64,000 nt of DNA from RCC90-49c sp051016155. GTDB taxonomy: Bacteria > Bacteroidota > Bacteroidia > Cytophagales > Amoebophilaceae. Shown here in pieces: positions 51,101 through 57,719 of this stretch (its first letter is position 1; each line of letters starts with the position of its first letter). The translations under genes and the position numbers were made by a program. Location of the stretch: assembly GCA_051016155.1 (NCBI GenBank), contig CP136537.1, positions 620,001-684,000 of the forward strand, written 5' to 3'. The notes under the pieces were generated by a model. That model did not search any database and was not told where the DNA came from. It saw only the letters and a program-made list of their open reading frames with translations.

Positions 51101-52744
51101 GCTGGGGGGCGGGCTTTAGGTGAGGTAATCAAGGTGACCCCTCAGCATAGCAGGAGTGTGCTGAAAGGGCTACTTAAAGGTGTACAAGACAATAACGGTC
51201 GTGTCCGTAGTAGCTCTCGCTTGGCTTTAGGGGAGCTGGTAAGGGCGGCACCAGAACACGCAGAGTCCGTCTGGGAGTCACTAGTTCATGCCACGAGAGA
51301 TAGAAATAAAGATGTTCGTAGTGCCGCCAGCGAGGCGCTGGTTGAGCTGGCCAAGGCCGCCCCCCATTTAGTGAATGAGGCGGTCCGCTCGGCCCTGGTC
51401 GCTGCCGCGCGGTATAGAAATGAGTATGTTCGTAGTGCCGCCATCGCGGCGCTGGTTGAGCTTGCCAAGGCCGCCCCCCATTTAGTGAATGGGGCGGTCC
51501 GCTCGGCCCTGGTCGCTGCCGCGCGGGATAGAAATGAGTATGTTCGTAGTGCCGCCATCGCGGCGCTGGGTGAGCTGGCAAAGGCCGCCCCCCATTTAGT
51601 GAATGAAGCGGTCCTCTCGGCCCTGGTCGCTGCCGCGGGGGATTCAGATCCTAATGTTCGTCGTGCCGCCAGCGAGGCGCTCTCGGAGCTGGCAAAGGCC
51701 GTCCCTTCGGAGGAGGTCCTGGGGGCGCTACTCAGCGCCGCGGGGGATTCATCTTGGTTTGTTCGTAGTGCCGCCAGCGCGTTACTCTCGGAGCTGGTGC
51801 AGGCCGCCCCCCATTTGGCCAGCGAGGAAGTTTTTGCGCCCCTGATCCAAGCTGCAGGGGGAGGGACTTGGCCCTCTGCACTCACTAAGCTAGGGCAGCT
51901 AGTGCAGAGGGTCCCCCAGCATGCAGAGGCGGTCCTGTCGGCCCTGGTCGCTGCCGCGCGGGATTCTGAGTGGTCTGTTCGTAGTGCCGCCATCGCGGCG
52001 CTGGTTGAGCTGGCAAAGGCCGCGCCGCATTTAGTGAATGAGGCGGTCCTGCCGGCCCTGGTCGCTGCCGCGTGGGATAGCATTGAGTTTGTTAGTAGTG
52101 CCGCCATCGCGGCGCTGGTTGAGCTGGCAGAGGTCGCCCCCCAGCACGCGGAGGCGGTCCGCTCGGCCATGGTCGCTGCCGCGCGGGATAGAAATGGGTA
52201 TGTTCGTCATGGCGCCAGCAAGGCGCTGGTTGAGCTGGCAAAGGCCGCGCCGCATTTAGTGAATGAGGCGTTCCTGCCAGCCTTGGTCACTGCCGCGCGG
52301 GATTCAGAGAGGTCTGTTCGTAGTGCTGCCATCGCGGCGCTAGTTGAGCTGGCAAAGGCCGCGCCGCACTTAGTGAATGAGGCGGTCCTGCGGGCACTGG
52401 TCGGTGCCGCGCGGGATTCTAATTGGTCTGTTCGTAGTGACGCCATCGCGGCGCTGGTTGAGCTGGCAGAGGTCGCACCCCAGCACGCGGAGGCGGTCCG
52501 CTCGGCCATGGTCGCTGCCACGCGGAATCCAAACTGGTATGTTCGTCATAGCGCCAGCGCGGCGCTGGTTATGCTGGCAAAGGCCGCGCCGCATTTAGTG
52601 AATGAGGCGGTCCTGCCAGCCTTGGTCGCTGCCGCGGGGGATGAGGATGCCTGGGTTCGTAGTGCCGCCAACGAGGCGATGAGGGAGCTAGTGAGGGTAC
52701 GGCCTGACCTCAACAATGAACAGGTGCGGGCGTCGCTAAGATAA
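45197..52744 (+). CDS. giant lipoprotein: MORN-like repeats, P-loop GTPase, coiled coil and HEAT repeats
   Basis: This is a 2515-residue single frame. Residues 1-22 form a lipoprotein signal ending in LQSC. Residues 23-200 are polar and Pro/Asn/Gln-rich. MORN-like units lie at about 205-325 (YRGAF, YRGNFSQGKREGTGTL, YQGTWRDD). About 3.5 tandem 30-residue Ser/Thr/Pro repeats span 392-495. A P-loop domain covers about 560-790, with G1 GNTGAGKST near 575 and G3 DCPGF near 651, in the style of AIG1/septin-like GTPases; I see no clear NKxD motif. A coiled coil lies at 918-1040. About 38 HEAT/armadillo repeats of 38 residues fill 1065-2515. The last dozen repeats are nearly identical in DNA and more GC-rich. 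The cellular role is unknown. A GTPase on a lipoprotein is odd unless the surface faces host cytosol. Confidence 0.88.
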   Translation: MYTQYQKGLSVVLLTSILLQSCAGDNTNIGNYQYQTEERESKEDRTTAPRPAPPPEMPISPPRTNTSIQDRINRSNQKQNNRKNVDDKKTQNHSTTHNHSMQDKKPEYDPVDRDAWQAHFQKKITELGKKQPRKATLISQRLIRGYQGEATQKQALAELGVPPPPLPRILGGMIKDDSEDEIHLPRVPIDLLATGSKKEMERRRDDRLVPAQIQLMNGELIQGHHEGARILSEPQRRGVLRAKQYHLLAHGPGTFFAERISYRGAFLNSMFHDLTGQAEYIIDQQVRYRGNFSQGKREGTGTLELFDPQRRDYFIHYQGTWRDDHPDTGTFFSPEGHPNSSIENGQPNDIAVAVAHVDIAPLPSERGAGAASPELPPTPARETSKLPSAPSSPYQDVALSLSHGAASTQTAHYSPADNAMTSPYTDDALSRSQGTASPQTALYSPADNAMTSPYTDAALSRSQGTASPQTALYSPAYTTMTSPYKDTAISHTQKHKRLQPERHSRQLSTPTEALDSSLDPQIAPEMACPLIAQKLSNPQLELSLDQSIELLTTCVGYGQMRAQKMTDQEAVIVLGNTGAGKSTLVNYLTGCTMTLKSPRELGLKGLDKIVVVQPRHEGGDIEELTPIGHKKESKTFIPQIETAPDGTTYCDCPGFLDNRGPEINIANAVNVRAALAQARSVKVIVLINYHSLRADRGRGLADLIKMVTDMFGDVEKVRQHAPSLLFGISQVPLDMEVEVLRDWLLEEAPPVMHTLVERLFLFDPLDRPLEGAWNRAECLRQLASLPPITHPDSIFRTMLSDSDQQKLIELSEGLGRRITAALEENKWVLVEQEISHLERLRLIEHPSVERLIAQAQGSVERHFQRKADLFRDHCLFERFEEAESLLAELQSGKDALGRRIDGAFELSALNSLKVDALDRHQARLDKEEKAKEGLQEAHGQIKTLREQIEAREQHLRTELTAQLAQKEQELRTAHAIDYEKAQARLEQEKAALRQDYASKLQQALEEKECLLREQQAAQARREQELRVQQAALTERFHTSGSPRMPSLDPALTLDAPLPMETGQNQLERYLRGMESNNAEVRNKASQLLSELALSAPSEAMRDRLLKATTDIDPNVCVGSLKALEVLVKGAPHLAHESVYSSLVQAMGHTEVSLVLAALEAMIELIKAMPRLVDVSLRNMLLRTVSSREGNVRSQARATLVSLVRVAPQLSTKAVYVALVQATEDSQASVCKAAKAALMEHANANPSESMREGLLRSAGRSQARATLAELVNVAPHLATQAVYEVLIQATGDSQEGVRKVASATLLEQAKTNPSEMLREELLGSGGNSQARATLAELVNVAPHLATQAVYEVLIQATGDSQANVRKAASDTLIEQARANPSEGLAKILLRVIEENNKPVPRRDYYDRRNEQEVALEEASRTQICSSARATVAELINVAPQLANQAVYEALVQAAGDRQESVRKAARETLLAQATFNPGEALVLPLITALGNLLEPDKTASNHTVHAPHRGSSVQPTSPSTMSPDTASAQETVEMALKELVRANANEELRETLLRATKDDNERNRSAAHATLVELISVAPQLANQAVYEVLMQAAGDRQASVRKAASDTLLAQATGNPGDHLLLSLIAALGNRNTDIHLTARATLLELVRAAPQEAVMMTLIQASGRANASARSAIVTGLGELVRNNPNEDMRQALILAGSDSNKYVGSNARFALASLIWARPQLANPPTMEVLFQAMGDDEEGVRSATCVALGQMLQAADAELPLQAVLEVIVQTAGDSQESVRNTAREVLIEQAKTMPSEAMCQALLLAMRDSNEHRRSTASTALGQLVQAAPGLATPAVLEALVQTAGDSQESVRKAAHLTLVEFVKAAPSETVCEVLMRMVRDRSEYIRVAVIEALGELVNTTPTLVNRAVPTALLRALRDRDEHVRSAACTALGNLASSAPSIVDKSMLTALMSTSKDAQEAVTRAGGRALGEVIKVTPQHSRSVLKGLLKGVQDNNGRVRSSSRLALGELVRAAPEHAESVWESLVHATRDRNKDVRSAASEALVELAKAAPHLVNEAVRSALVAAARYRNEYVRSAAIAALVELAKAAPHLVNGAVRSALVAAARDRNEYVRSAAIAALGELAKAAPHLVNEAVLSALVAAAGDSDPNVRRAASEALSELAKAVPSEEVLGALLSAAGDSSWFVRSAASALLSELVQAAPHLASEEVFAPLIQAAGGGTWPSALTKLGQLVQRVPQHAEAVLSALVAAARDSEWSVRSAAIAALVELAKAAPHLVNEAVLPALVAAAWDSIEFVSSAAIAALVELAEVAPQHAEAVRSAMVAAARDRNGYVRHGASKALVELAKAAPHLVNEAFLPALVTAARDSERSVRSAAIAALVELAKAAPHLVNEAVLRALVGAARDSNWSVRSDAIAALVELAEVAPQHAEAVRSAMVAATRNPNWYVRHSASAALVMLAKAAPHLVNEAVLPALVAAAGDEDAWVRSAANEAMRELVRVRPDLNNEQVRASLR
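46372..46665 (+). repeat. 90-bp in-frame tandem repeats (about 3.3 copies)
   Basis: The units encode SPYTDDALSRSQGTASPQTA followed by LYSPADNAMT, 30 residues each. The middle two are almost identical in DNA; the outer ones diverge. They form a Ser/Thr/Pro-rich linker before the GTPase domain. Confidence 0.85.
51290..52690 (+). repeat. 114-bp HEAT-repeat DNA array
   Basis: Consecutive units of 114 bp (38 codons) share long blocks such as GTTCGTAGTGCCGCCATCGC and GCGGTCCGCTCGGCC. The period was measured between 51381, 51495 and 51609. One degenerate unit lies at about 51840-51920. Identity between units is much higher than in the HEAT region before 51200, which points to recent amplification or gene conversion. 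Confidence 0.85.
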
Positions 52745-52855
52745 CCAGAGCCTCGTGACGGGAGACTATCATGTAGGGATCTGAAAGAGGCTTGGAGAAA
52801 ATTCATCGGCCCTGACATTTCCCCATTTACTAGTCCAGTTTCAGTGAGAGCGGCC

Positions 52856-54466
52856 TTACTCAGGACGGAAGCTTTGTAGTACCTTCCCCGCTGCATTCTG
52901 CAGCTCGCCTTGCCACTCAGCAATGTCGCGCGTTTCAGAAGAGAAGCTAATGCCCATCAGGAGTATTTCTTTTCCTATCTGCTTGTACCTTTTGCTGTAC
53001 TCCTTCACCTGCGCCTGGTCCATCGCTATCGAGGCAGGCTGATTCACCTTCAGCTCAAAGATATAGATCACCTCCTCTAGCTCGCACATCACGTCAATAC
53101 GCCCTTTGTTAGTGACTACCTCTGCTTGTGCCCTAAGCCCTGAGAGCTCTAAGTAGGTAAAGAAGATCGCTTGGTAGAAGCCCTCTTTCGCTTGCGTAGA
53201 AGTATGGTAAGGAATCTTGGCAAAATGTACGTTGATGGCACTCACAAAAGCCGCTAGCTGGTAGGCAGCTAAATCAGCTCTGAGTTGCTTGGCAGCACGG
53301 CTCACTTCCAAGGGGTCCACTTCTGCCAATTCCTCTAAGAGAGAATAAAAAAAGGCCTCTCTTACCTCCTGGTTAGGAAAGTCGAGCTGATAGGCTCTGT
53401 GCTCAGCATCGTAAGCTTGGATTGTTAGATACCCTGTCTGAAACATGAGCGTGGATAGCGGGATATGCTCCACTTTACTAATGGCTGAAAGCCTGCTTTC
53501 AGTAGCAGAGGTAGGGCTTAAAGACAGAGCAGCTTGGGGTCTTTTCTCTATTTCATGCATCAAAAAAGAAGGCGTTCCGCTATCATACCAATAGCTTTTG
53601 GCTTCTTCTTCATCAAGAAAGTTCAGCGTAGAGAAAGGATTGTACACATACGTGTCCGATTGGGAGAAACGATACCCGTTGTACCACGCTTTGATTTCTG
53701 ATAGGATATCGTCTTCGATAGTGGACTGGCCTTGCGTATTTCTCTCCTTCGTGATGGCTTGGATGTGCTCATCAAAATACTGAATCAATTCCTCTTCCGT
53801 ATAGCCCATCATCCCAGCGTACTGAGGAATCATAGTCAGGTCCTTTAAATGGTTGGCCCCAGAGAAAAGAGAGACTTTGGAGAACTTGGCAATGCCTGTC
53901 ACAAAAGTGAAACGTATATGTTGGCCCAAGTTTTTCAATATGCCAAAGAAGCTCTGAAGTAGTTTTCGATTAGCTTCTGCTACCCCTGGATTGTGAAGGT
54001 TGTCAATGATGGGTTTGTCGTATTCGTCCACAAGCACAGCAACAGGCCCTTTTTGGGAGAGTAGTGTGACTAACCGTCTGAGTTTGGCTTGACAAGAAGC
54101 CCCTCCACTCGTCACCCCATAGAGTTCAGCAATCTCCTCGAGCGACTCTTTTAGGTCACTCTCAAATGCTTCTCGAGTCTCATTAGCAATCTTGGCAAAA
54201 TTGAGGGACAAGACAGGATGTACTGGCCAATCATAGTCACGTTCATAAATCTGACAACCTTGAAAGAGTTCTTTGTTGCCTTTGAATATTTCCTCTAAAG
54301 TGTTGAGAAACAAAGACTTGCCAAAGCGTCTGGGGCGAGAGAGGAAACAGTGCTTCCGCTGCTTATTTTCAATCAACTCTTGGGCAAAGCCTGTCTTATC
54401 TACATACACGTAGCCCCCTTCTAGGATTTCGCGAATACTCTGGATACCAATGGGTAGATACTTCAT
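52856..54466 (-). CDS. AAA-ATPase-like / PD-(D/E)XK nuclease protein (complete copy)
   Basis: This 536-residue protein has an N-terminal AAA-ATPase-like domain: GGYVYVDKTGFAQELIE, the P-loop variant LSRPRRFGKSLFLNTL near residue 45, and Walker B VAVLVDEYDKPII. The C-terminal PD-(D/E)XK nuclease domain shows GRIDVMCELEEVIYIFELKV (Asp, then Glu-Leu-Lys). The family (DUF1703-type) is amplified in many Bacteroidota and symbionts; its function is not established, with ideas ranging from mobile-element maintenance to defence. The frame is intact. It converges on the giant gene, with 111 bp between stops. The fragment at window start is a broken paralogue. Confidence 0.9.
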   Translation of the reverse strand: MKYLPIGIQSIREILEGGYVYVDKTGFAQELIENKQRKHCFLSRPRRFGKSLFLNTLEEIFKGNKELFQGCQIYERDYDWPVHPVLSLNFAKIANETREAFESDLKESLEEIAELYGVTSGGASCQAKLRRLVTLLSQKGPVAVLVDEYDKPIIDNLHNPGVAEANRKLLQSFFGILKNLGQHIRFTFVTGIAKFSKVSLFSGANHLKDLTMIPQYAGMMGYTEEELIQYFDEHIQAITKERNTQGQSTIEDDILSEIKAWYNGYRFSQSDTYVYNPFSTLNFLDEEEAKSYWYDSGTPSFLMHEIEKRPQAALSLSPTSATESRLSAISKVEHIPLSTLMFQTGYLTIQAYDAEHRAYQLDFPNQEVREAFFYSLLEELAEVDPLEVSRAAKQLRADLAAYQLAAFVSAINVHFAKIPYHTSTQAKEGFYQAIFFTYLELSGLRAQAEVVTNKGRIDVMCELEEVIYIFELKVNQPASIAMDQAQVKEYSKRYKQIGKEILLMGISFSSETRDIAEWQGELQNAAGKVLQSFRPE

Positions 54467-54500
54467 GGGGGTTAATCCTTAGAATGCCTTAGAAGAGTTC

Positions 54501-55408
54501 AGGTCATTAAAAGTAAAATATTGAGGGTGTTGCAAAACACATAAAAATGTCCCTTCTGGGGCTGCAAACGCAGATTAATTTTAGTTTTGCAACGGTCTCA
54601 TATTGTATGCTGAGAATTATCTAACAGGTAGGCCCTGCAGACAAATATCTACACAAAGTTAAGGTCTCGCACTCAAAACCTCTTCATAAAGTCCACATAT
54701 GCTGTTTCTAGCCCTTAGACAGTAGCTGAACTCCCTCCTTCAGTTCCCCTCTTGCTTTCCCATTGGCAGCTCTAGAGAAAGAGTGGCTTCTTGCTGCAAT
54801 ATCTCCCTTTTTATCCCTCGTTTGCGCAGCCAGTTGTGCAGGTTCGCCTGCGTTGTTCCATAGCGCTGCGCTATAAAACGCAGCGTTGAGCCATGGGCCA
54901 AGAGCGCCTCTATTTCTGGCCTGTAACGATCCAGCTTACTCTTGCCTGAGCCTTGGGGCCTACCTAGCTTAATTCCTTGGGCTTTCTTCGTACGTAAAGC
55001 TTCCTTGGTTCTTTCACTTAGCAGCGCGCGTTCTATCTCACTGGCCATCGAGAAGGCCACCGCCACAATCTTGCTTTGAATACTCTGATCCAGCTGCCAG
55101 TTCCCTTTGATAGCAAACACGCGTAACTCCTTCTCCATGGCAATCGAGAGAATCTCCATGCATTCGAGCATACTGCGCCTTAGGCGGGATAGTTCACTGA
55201 CAATGAGCACATCCCCAGCCCTTAGCTCGCTCACTATCTGCCCTACTTTCCGTTTCTTCCAGTGCACCCTACCAGAGATGACTTCCTCTACGAAGTCGAG
55301 TCGGCCCAGCTGTTGCTCGTTGCAAAGATGCAGCATGGCGGCTTTGTTCTTCTCGATGTCTTGCTCCAAGGTAGAGACCTGTAAATACCCAATTACTCTC
55401 TTATGCTG
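54501..55408 (-). repeat. segmental duplication, copy 1 (serine recombinase and downstream flank)
   Basis: Sequence from AGGTCATTAAAAG up to codon 4 of the recombinase is repeated at 56903-57712. Copy 1 also carries the 77-bp MITE. Its break point at codon 4 abuts a fragment of a tyrosine recombinase gene. Confidence 0.85.
54523..54599. mobile_element. 77-bp MITE related to the IS5-family element
   Basis: The ends GAGGGTGTTGCAAAAC and the complement of GAGACCGTTGCAAAAC match the terminal repeats of IS5 copies A and B. The element is flanked by ATATT at 54518-54522 and 54600-54604. The paralogous segment near 56920-56924 has a single ATATT and no insert, showing the empty site. It has no coding capacity, so it must be moved by a transposase in trans. 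Confidence 0.92.
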
Positions 55409-55417
55409 ACACAGCAC
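54740..55417 (-). CDS. serine recombinase, copy 1 (probably inactive)
   Basis: This is a 225-residue resolvase/invertase with the nucleophilic Ser in QVSTLEQD. Compared with copy 2 (56979-57719), the conserved Arg two residues before the Ser is Gln (YLQVST versus YLRVST). LSRLGRS has become LSRLRRS, and the C-terminus is shorter and altered. The native start is lost: the frame now begins from a GTG in flanking DNA. An HTH of the Hin type follows (LRFIAQRYGTTQANLHNWL). The Arg change hits an active-site residue known in the gamma-delta family, so loss of activity is likely. Confidence 0.82.
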   Translation of the reverse strand: MLCQHKRVIGYLQVSTLEQDIEKNKAAMLHLCNEQQLGRLDFVEEVISGRVHWKKRKVGQIVSELRAGDVLIVSELSRLRRSMLECMEILSIAMEKELRVFAIKGNWQLDQSIQSKIVAVAFSMASEIERALLSERTKEALRTKKAQGIKLGRPQGSGKSKLDRYRPEIEALLAHGSTLRFIAQRYGTTQANLHNWLRKRGIKREILQQEATLSLELPMGKQEGN

Positions 55418-55418
55418 A

Positions 55419-55556
55419 GGCTTCTACCTTGCCAACCGCGACAACCCCGTCGACACCCGTGCCATACAAGCCTACATGGGGCACGCCAACATCAGCAACA
55501 CCGTTATCTATACCCACCTCAGCGCCCACCGCTTCAAAGACTTCTGGCAAGGATAG
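55419..55556 (+). pseudogene. C-terminal fragment of a tyrosine recombinase
   Basis: A 45-codon frame reads YLANRDNPVDTRAIQAYMGH, then ANISNTVIYTHLSAHRFKDFW and a stop. The GH motif and the nucleophilic Tyr of NTVIYTHLS mark it as the end of an XerD-like integrase. The rest is missing: the copy 1 recombinase segment starts right at its broken edge. It is unrelated in detail to the integrase at 42358. Confidence 0.78.
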
Positions 55557-55705
55557 CAACCCACCACCAACCAACCGAAACTGAAATAGAGCAGACCTTG
55601 GCTAGATGAGCAACTGAAGCCTAACTCTTAGCGTGCAATATTTTCCTTTCCATGTCGTGACCCCTAAATGGGGGAATGTCAACTTCGATTTACAAAAGTC
55701 TCACT

Positions 55706-55993
55706 TCACTTGGATCCAATTTGGGGGGGGAGGTCACACCCCATAGCCTTGGAGATAGCTTCGGGGGATATTTTTTCTTCTTTTAACAAGGTCACCACGG
55801 CCTCCTCTACCCCTTTTTGTAAACCCCTCTGCAGGAGTTCTGGAAAGGGGGTACCGGGGGTATTCTCCAAGAAATTAGCCTTAAACTCTTCATTATTTGC
55901 TTTAAGTGCCGCTTCAGCTGCATACTCAGTAGCGTAGCTAGCTAGGTAGCCAATGATGAAGCCTTGCTGTTCTAGTTCTTGTCCGCAAGTCAT
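55706..55993 (-). CDS. Rpn-like C-terminal fragment or small protein
   Basis: The 95-residue protein resembles in composition and motif order the C-terminal tail of Rpn/transposase_31 proteins: EFKANFLE, then LLQRGLQKGVEEAVVTLLKEEKISPEAISKAMGC. The nuclease core is not present. It lies 20 bp after the antitoxin on the same strand and may share its operon. Near its 3' end a run of eight C (minus strand; 55723-55730) could slip and change the last residues. A domain-only protein is possible, but a remnant seems more likely. Confidence 0.5.
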   Translation of the reverse strand: MTCGQELEQQGFIIGYLASYATEYAAEAALKANNEEFKANFLENTPGTPFPELLQRGLQKGVEEAVVTLLKEEKISPEAISKAMGCDLPPQIGSK

Positions 55994-56012
55994 AGTAGTC
56001 TCCTTACAATTT

Positions 56013-56357
56013 CTAGCCTAAAGCCACCTTTAAACGCCCCTGAGTGTTGTAGTGTGTAGGCCTCTTTTTTACAATGATTTCAACATCATGATCTAGCTTA
56101 TTTAAAAAGCTAATGAGCTTTTCAGTAGAGAAACCCGCTAAATGACCACAACTTAAAGCTGATACCCTAAGCTGATTAATAGCGAGTAGCTCTGCTGCTT
56201 CTGCTTGCTTCAAACCGCGTTGTTCAATAATGCGGTTAATTTGGTGCGCTAGTTCTACTTTTGCTAAATGCCTTTCAGCATTCGCGATCCCTATATCGGC
56301 AAATACATTGCCGCTTGATTGAACAGCTGTTAGTTTCTCATCATTCTTATTAGCCAT
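56013..56357 (-). CDS. HTH antitoxin of a HigB/HigA-type pair
   Basis: About 114 residues. The central XRE-type helix-turn-helix (residues 45-80) reads QINRIIEQRGLKQAEAAELL and AINQLRVSALSCGHLAGFS. The following NKLDHDVEIIVKKRP is the usual tail of HigA2-like antitoxins. It follows the toxin gene by 5 bp; toxin-first order is typical of the HigBA type. It probably also represses the operon. Confidence 0.88.
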   Translation of the reverse strand: MANKNDEKLTAVQSSGNVFADIGIANAERHLAKVELAHQINRIIEQRGLKQAEAAELLAINQLRVSALSCGHLAGFSTEKLISFLNKLDHDVEIIVKKRPTHYNTQGRLKVALG

Positions 56358-56365
56358 CATCTTTA

Positions 56366-56704
56366 CTATTTGGCTACTGTTGATCTCAAAAAGATCAAGC
56401 GTTGCTTAATCAGTTCAACTTCTTCCTTAGGTGTTTTAATGCCCTGTTTTGACTTCTTCTGAAAACAATGTACCACATATACTGTATCGTTAAGGCTTAG
56501 AATGTAGATGAGACGATAGGCATTCTTATCATACTCAGTGGCTATTTCATAAACTCCAGCTCCATAACCTTTAAACGGCTTGGCTTTCCTGTATCGTTCT
56601 CCTAGCTGCGCCTGATAGAGTGCATAGCCTAGTTCTTGCTTGACCTCTTGAGGAAACTTAATCAAGTCTTTTCTACTACTCCCTATCCATACTAGCTCCT
56701 TCAC
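56366..56704 (-). CDS. RelE-fold toxin (HigB / phage Gp49-like)
   Basis: The 112-residue protein reads WIGSSRKDLIKFPQEVKQELGYAL, GYGAGVYEIATEYDKNAYRLIY and VYVVHCFQKKSKQGIKTPKEE. This is the pattern of the DUF891/Gp49-like toxins, which cleave mRNA on the ribosome. It stands first in an operon with the HTH antitoxin. The basic residues of the active site appear to be present. It may stabilise the island. Confidence 0.9.
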   Translation of the reverse strand: MKELVWIGSSRKDLIKFPQEVKQELGYALYQAQLGERYRKAKPFKGYGAGVYEIATEYDKNAYRLIYILSLNDTVYVVHCFQKKSKQGIKTPKEEVELIKQRLIFLRSTVAK

Positions 56705-56902
56705 TAATCACCCTTTTATTTTTTGGTATCAATTGTTGATCAAAACGTCTCTATTGCCTTCGTGTACTGTAGACGAGTATAACTGTGAAACGACTACTTT
56801 ACCTTCTCATCAAACTTTCTCATCGCTCAGCTCTTCAGCCAGTACCCTATACACTGTTGAGTGACCTACACTCTAGTATACGCTGCCGCTCTACTAGGGG
56901 CA

Positions 56903-57712
56903 AGGTCATTAAAAGTAAAATATTGTACGTTAAGAATCTTCTGACAGGTAGGGCCTGCAGACAAATTTCTACACAAAGTTAAGGTTTTACACTCAAAATC
57001 TCTTTATATGCTGTTTCTAACCCCTGGACATCAGCTACACTCACCCCTTTAGCTTCCTTTTCCATTGGCAGCTCTAGAGAAAGAGTGGCTTCTTGCTGCA
57101 ATACCTCCCTTTTTATCCCTCGTTTGCTCAGCCAGTTGTGCAGGTTCGCCTGCGTTGTCCCATAGCGCTGCGCTATAAAACGCAGCGTTGAGCCATGGGC
57201 CAAGAGCGCCTCTATTTCTGGCCTGTAACGATCCAGCTTACTCTTGCCTGGGCCTTGGGGCCTGCCTAGCTTAATTCCTTGGGCTTTCTTCGTACGTAAA
57301 GCTTTCTTGGTTCTTTCACTTAGCAGCGCGCGTTCTATCTCACTGGCCATCGAGAAGGCCACCGCCACAATCTTGCTTTGAATACTCTGATCCAGCTGCC
57401 AGTTCCCTTTGATAGCAAACACGCGTAACTCCTTCTCCATGGCAATCGAGAGAATCTCCATGCATTCGAGCATACTGCGCCCCAGGCGGGATAGTTCACT
57501 GACAATGAGCACATCCCCAGCCCTTAGCTCGCTCACTATCTGCCCTACTTTCCGTTTCTTCCAGTGCACTCTACCAGAGATGACTTCCTCTACGAAGTCG
57601 AGTCGGCCTAGCTGTTGCTCATTGCAAAGATGCAGCATGGCGGCTTTGTTCTTCTCGATGTCTTGCTCCAAGGTAGAGACCCGTAAATACCCAATTACTC
57701 TCTTATGCTGAG
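56903..57712 (-). repeat. segmental duplication, copy 2
   Basis: This is the partner of 54501-55408. It lacks the MITE and has the complete recombinase gene, so it looks closer to the original. Confidence 0.82.
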
Positions 57713-57719
57713 CACTCAT
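56979..57719 (-). CDS. serine recombinase, copy 2 (intact)
   Basis: This 246-residue resolvase/invertase family protein starts MSAQHKRVIGYLRVSTLEQD, with the catalytic Arg and Ser both present. LSRLGRSMLECM holds the further active-site Arg residues. SERTKKALRTKKAQGIKLGRPQG is the linker, and the Hin-type HTH follows at residues 170-200. The C-terminal extension (KEAKGVSVADVQGLETAYKEI) is lost in copy 1. No invertible segment with obvious recombination sites was recognised next to it. Confidence 0.92.
   Translation of the reverse strand: MSAQHKRVIGYLRVSTLEQDIEKNKAAMLHLCNEQQLGRLDFVEEVISGRVHWKKRKVGQIVSELRAGDVLIVSELSRLGRSMLECMEILSIAMEKELRVFAIKGNWQLDQSIQSKIVAVAFSMASEIERALLSERTKKALRTKKAQGIKLGRPQGPGKSKLDRYRPEIEALLAHGSTLRFIAQRYGTTQANLHNWLSKRGIKREVLQQEATLSLELPMEKEAKGVSVADVQGLETAYKEILSVKP

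Noticed and set aside
51174..52521. Long open frames on the minus strand opposite the HEAT repeats
   Set aside because: They arise from the repetitive GC-rich codons of the sense gene; their translations are low-complexity Ala/Ser/Arg repeats with no family character.
45197..52744. CRISPR-like array, because of regular 114-bp and 90-bp repeats
   Set aside because: The repeats are in frame, have no unique spacers and encode HEAT or Ser/Thr/Pro units; no cas gene is present.
55403..55609. A 68-residue Arg/Gln/His-rich protein
   Set aside because: It is an out-of-frame reading of the tyrosine recombinase fragment at 55419-55556.
54740..57719. Invertible DNA switch between the two serine recombinases
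   Set aside because: The two copies are in direct, not inverted, orientation and copy 1 is damaged; no recombination-site pair was recognised.
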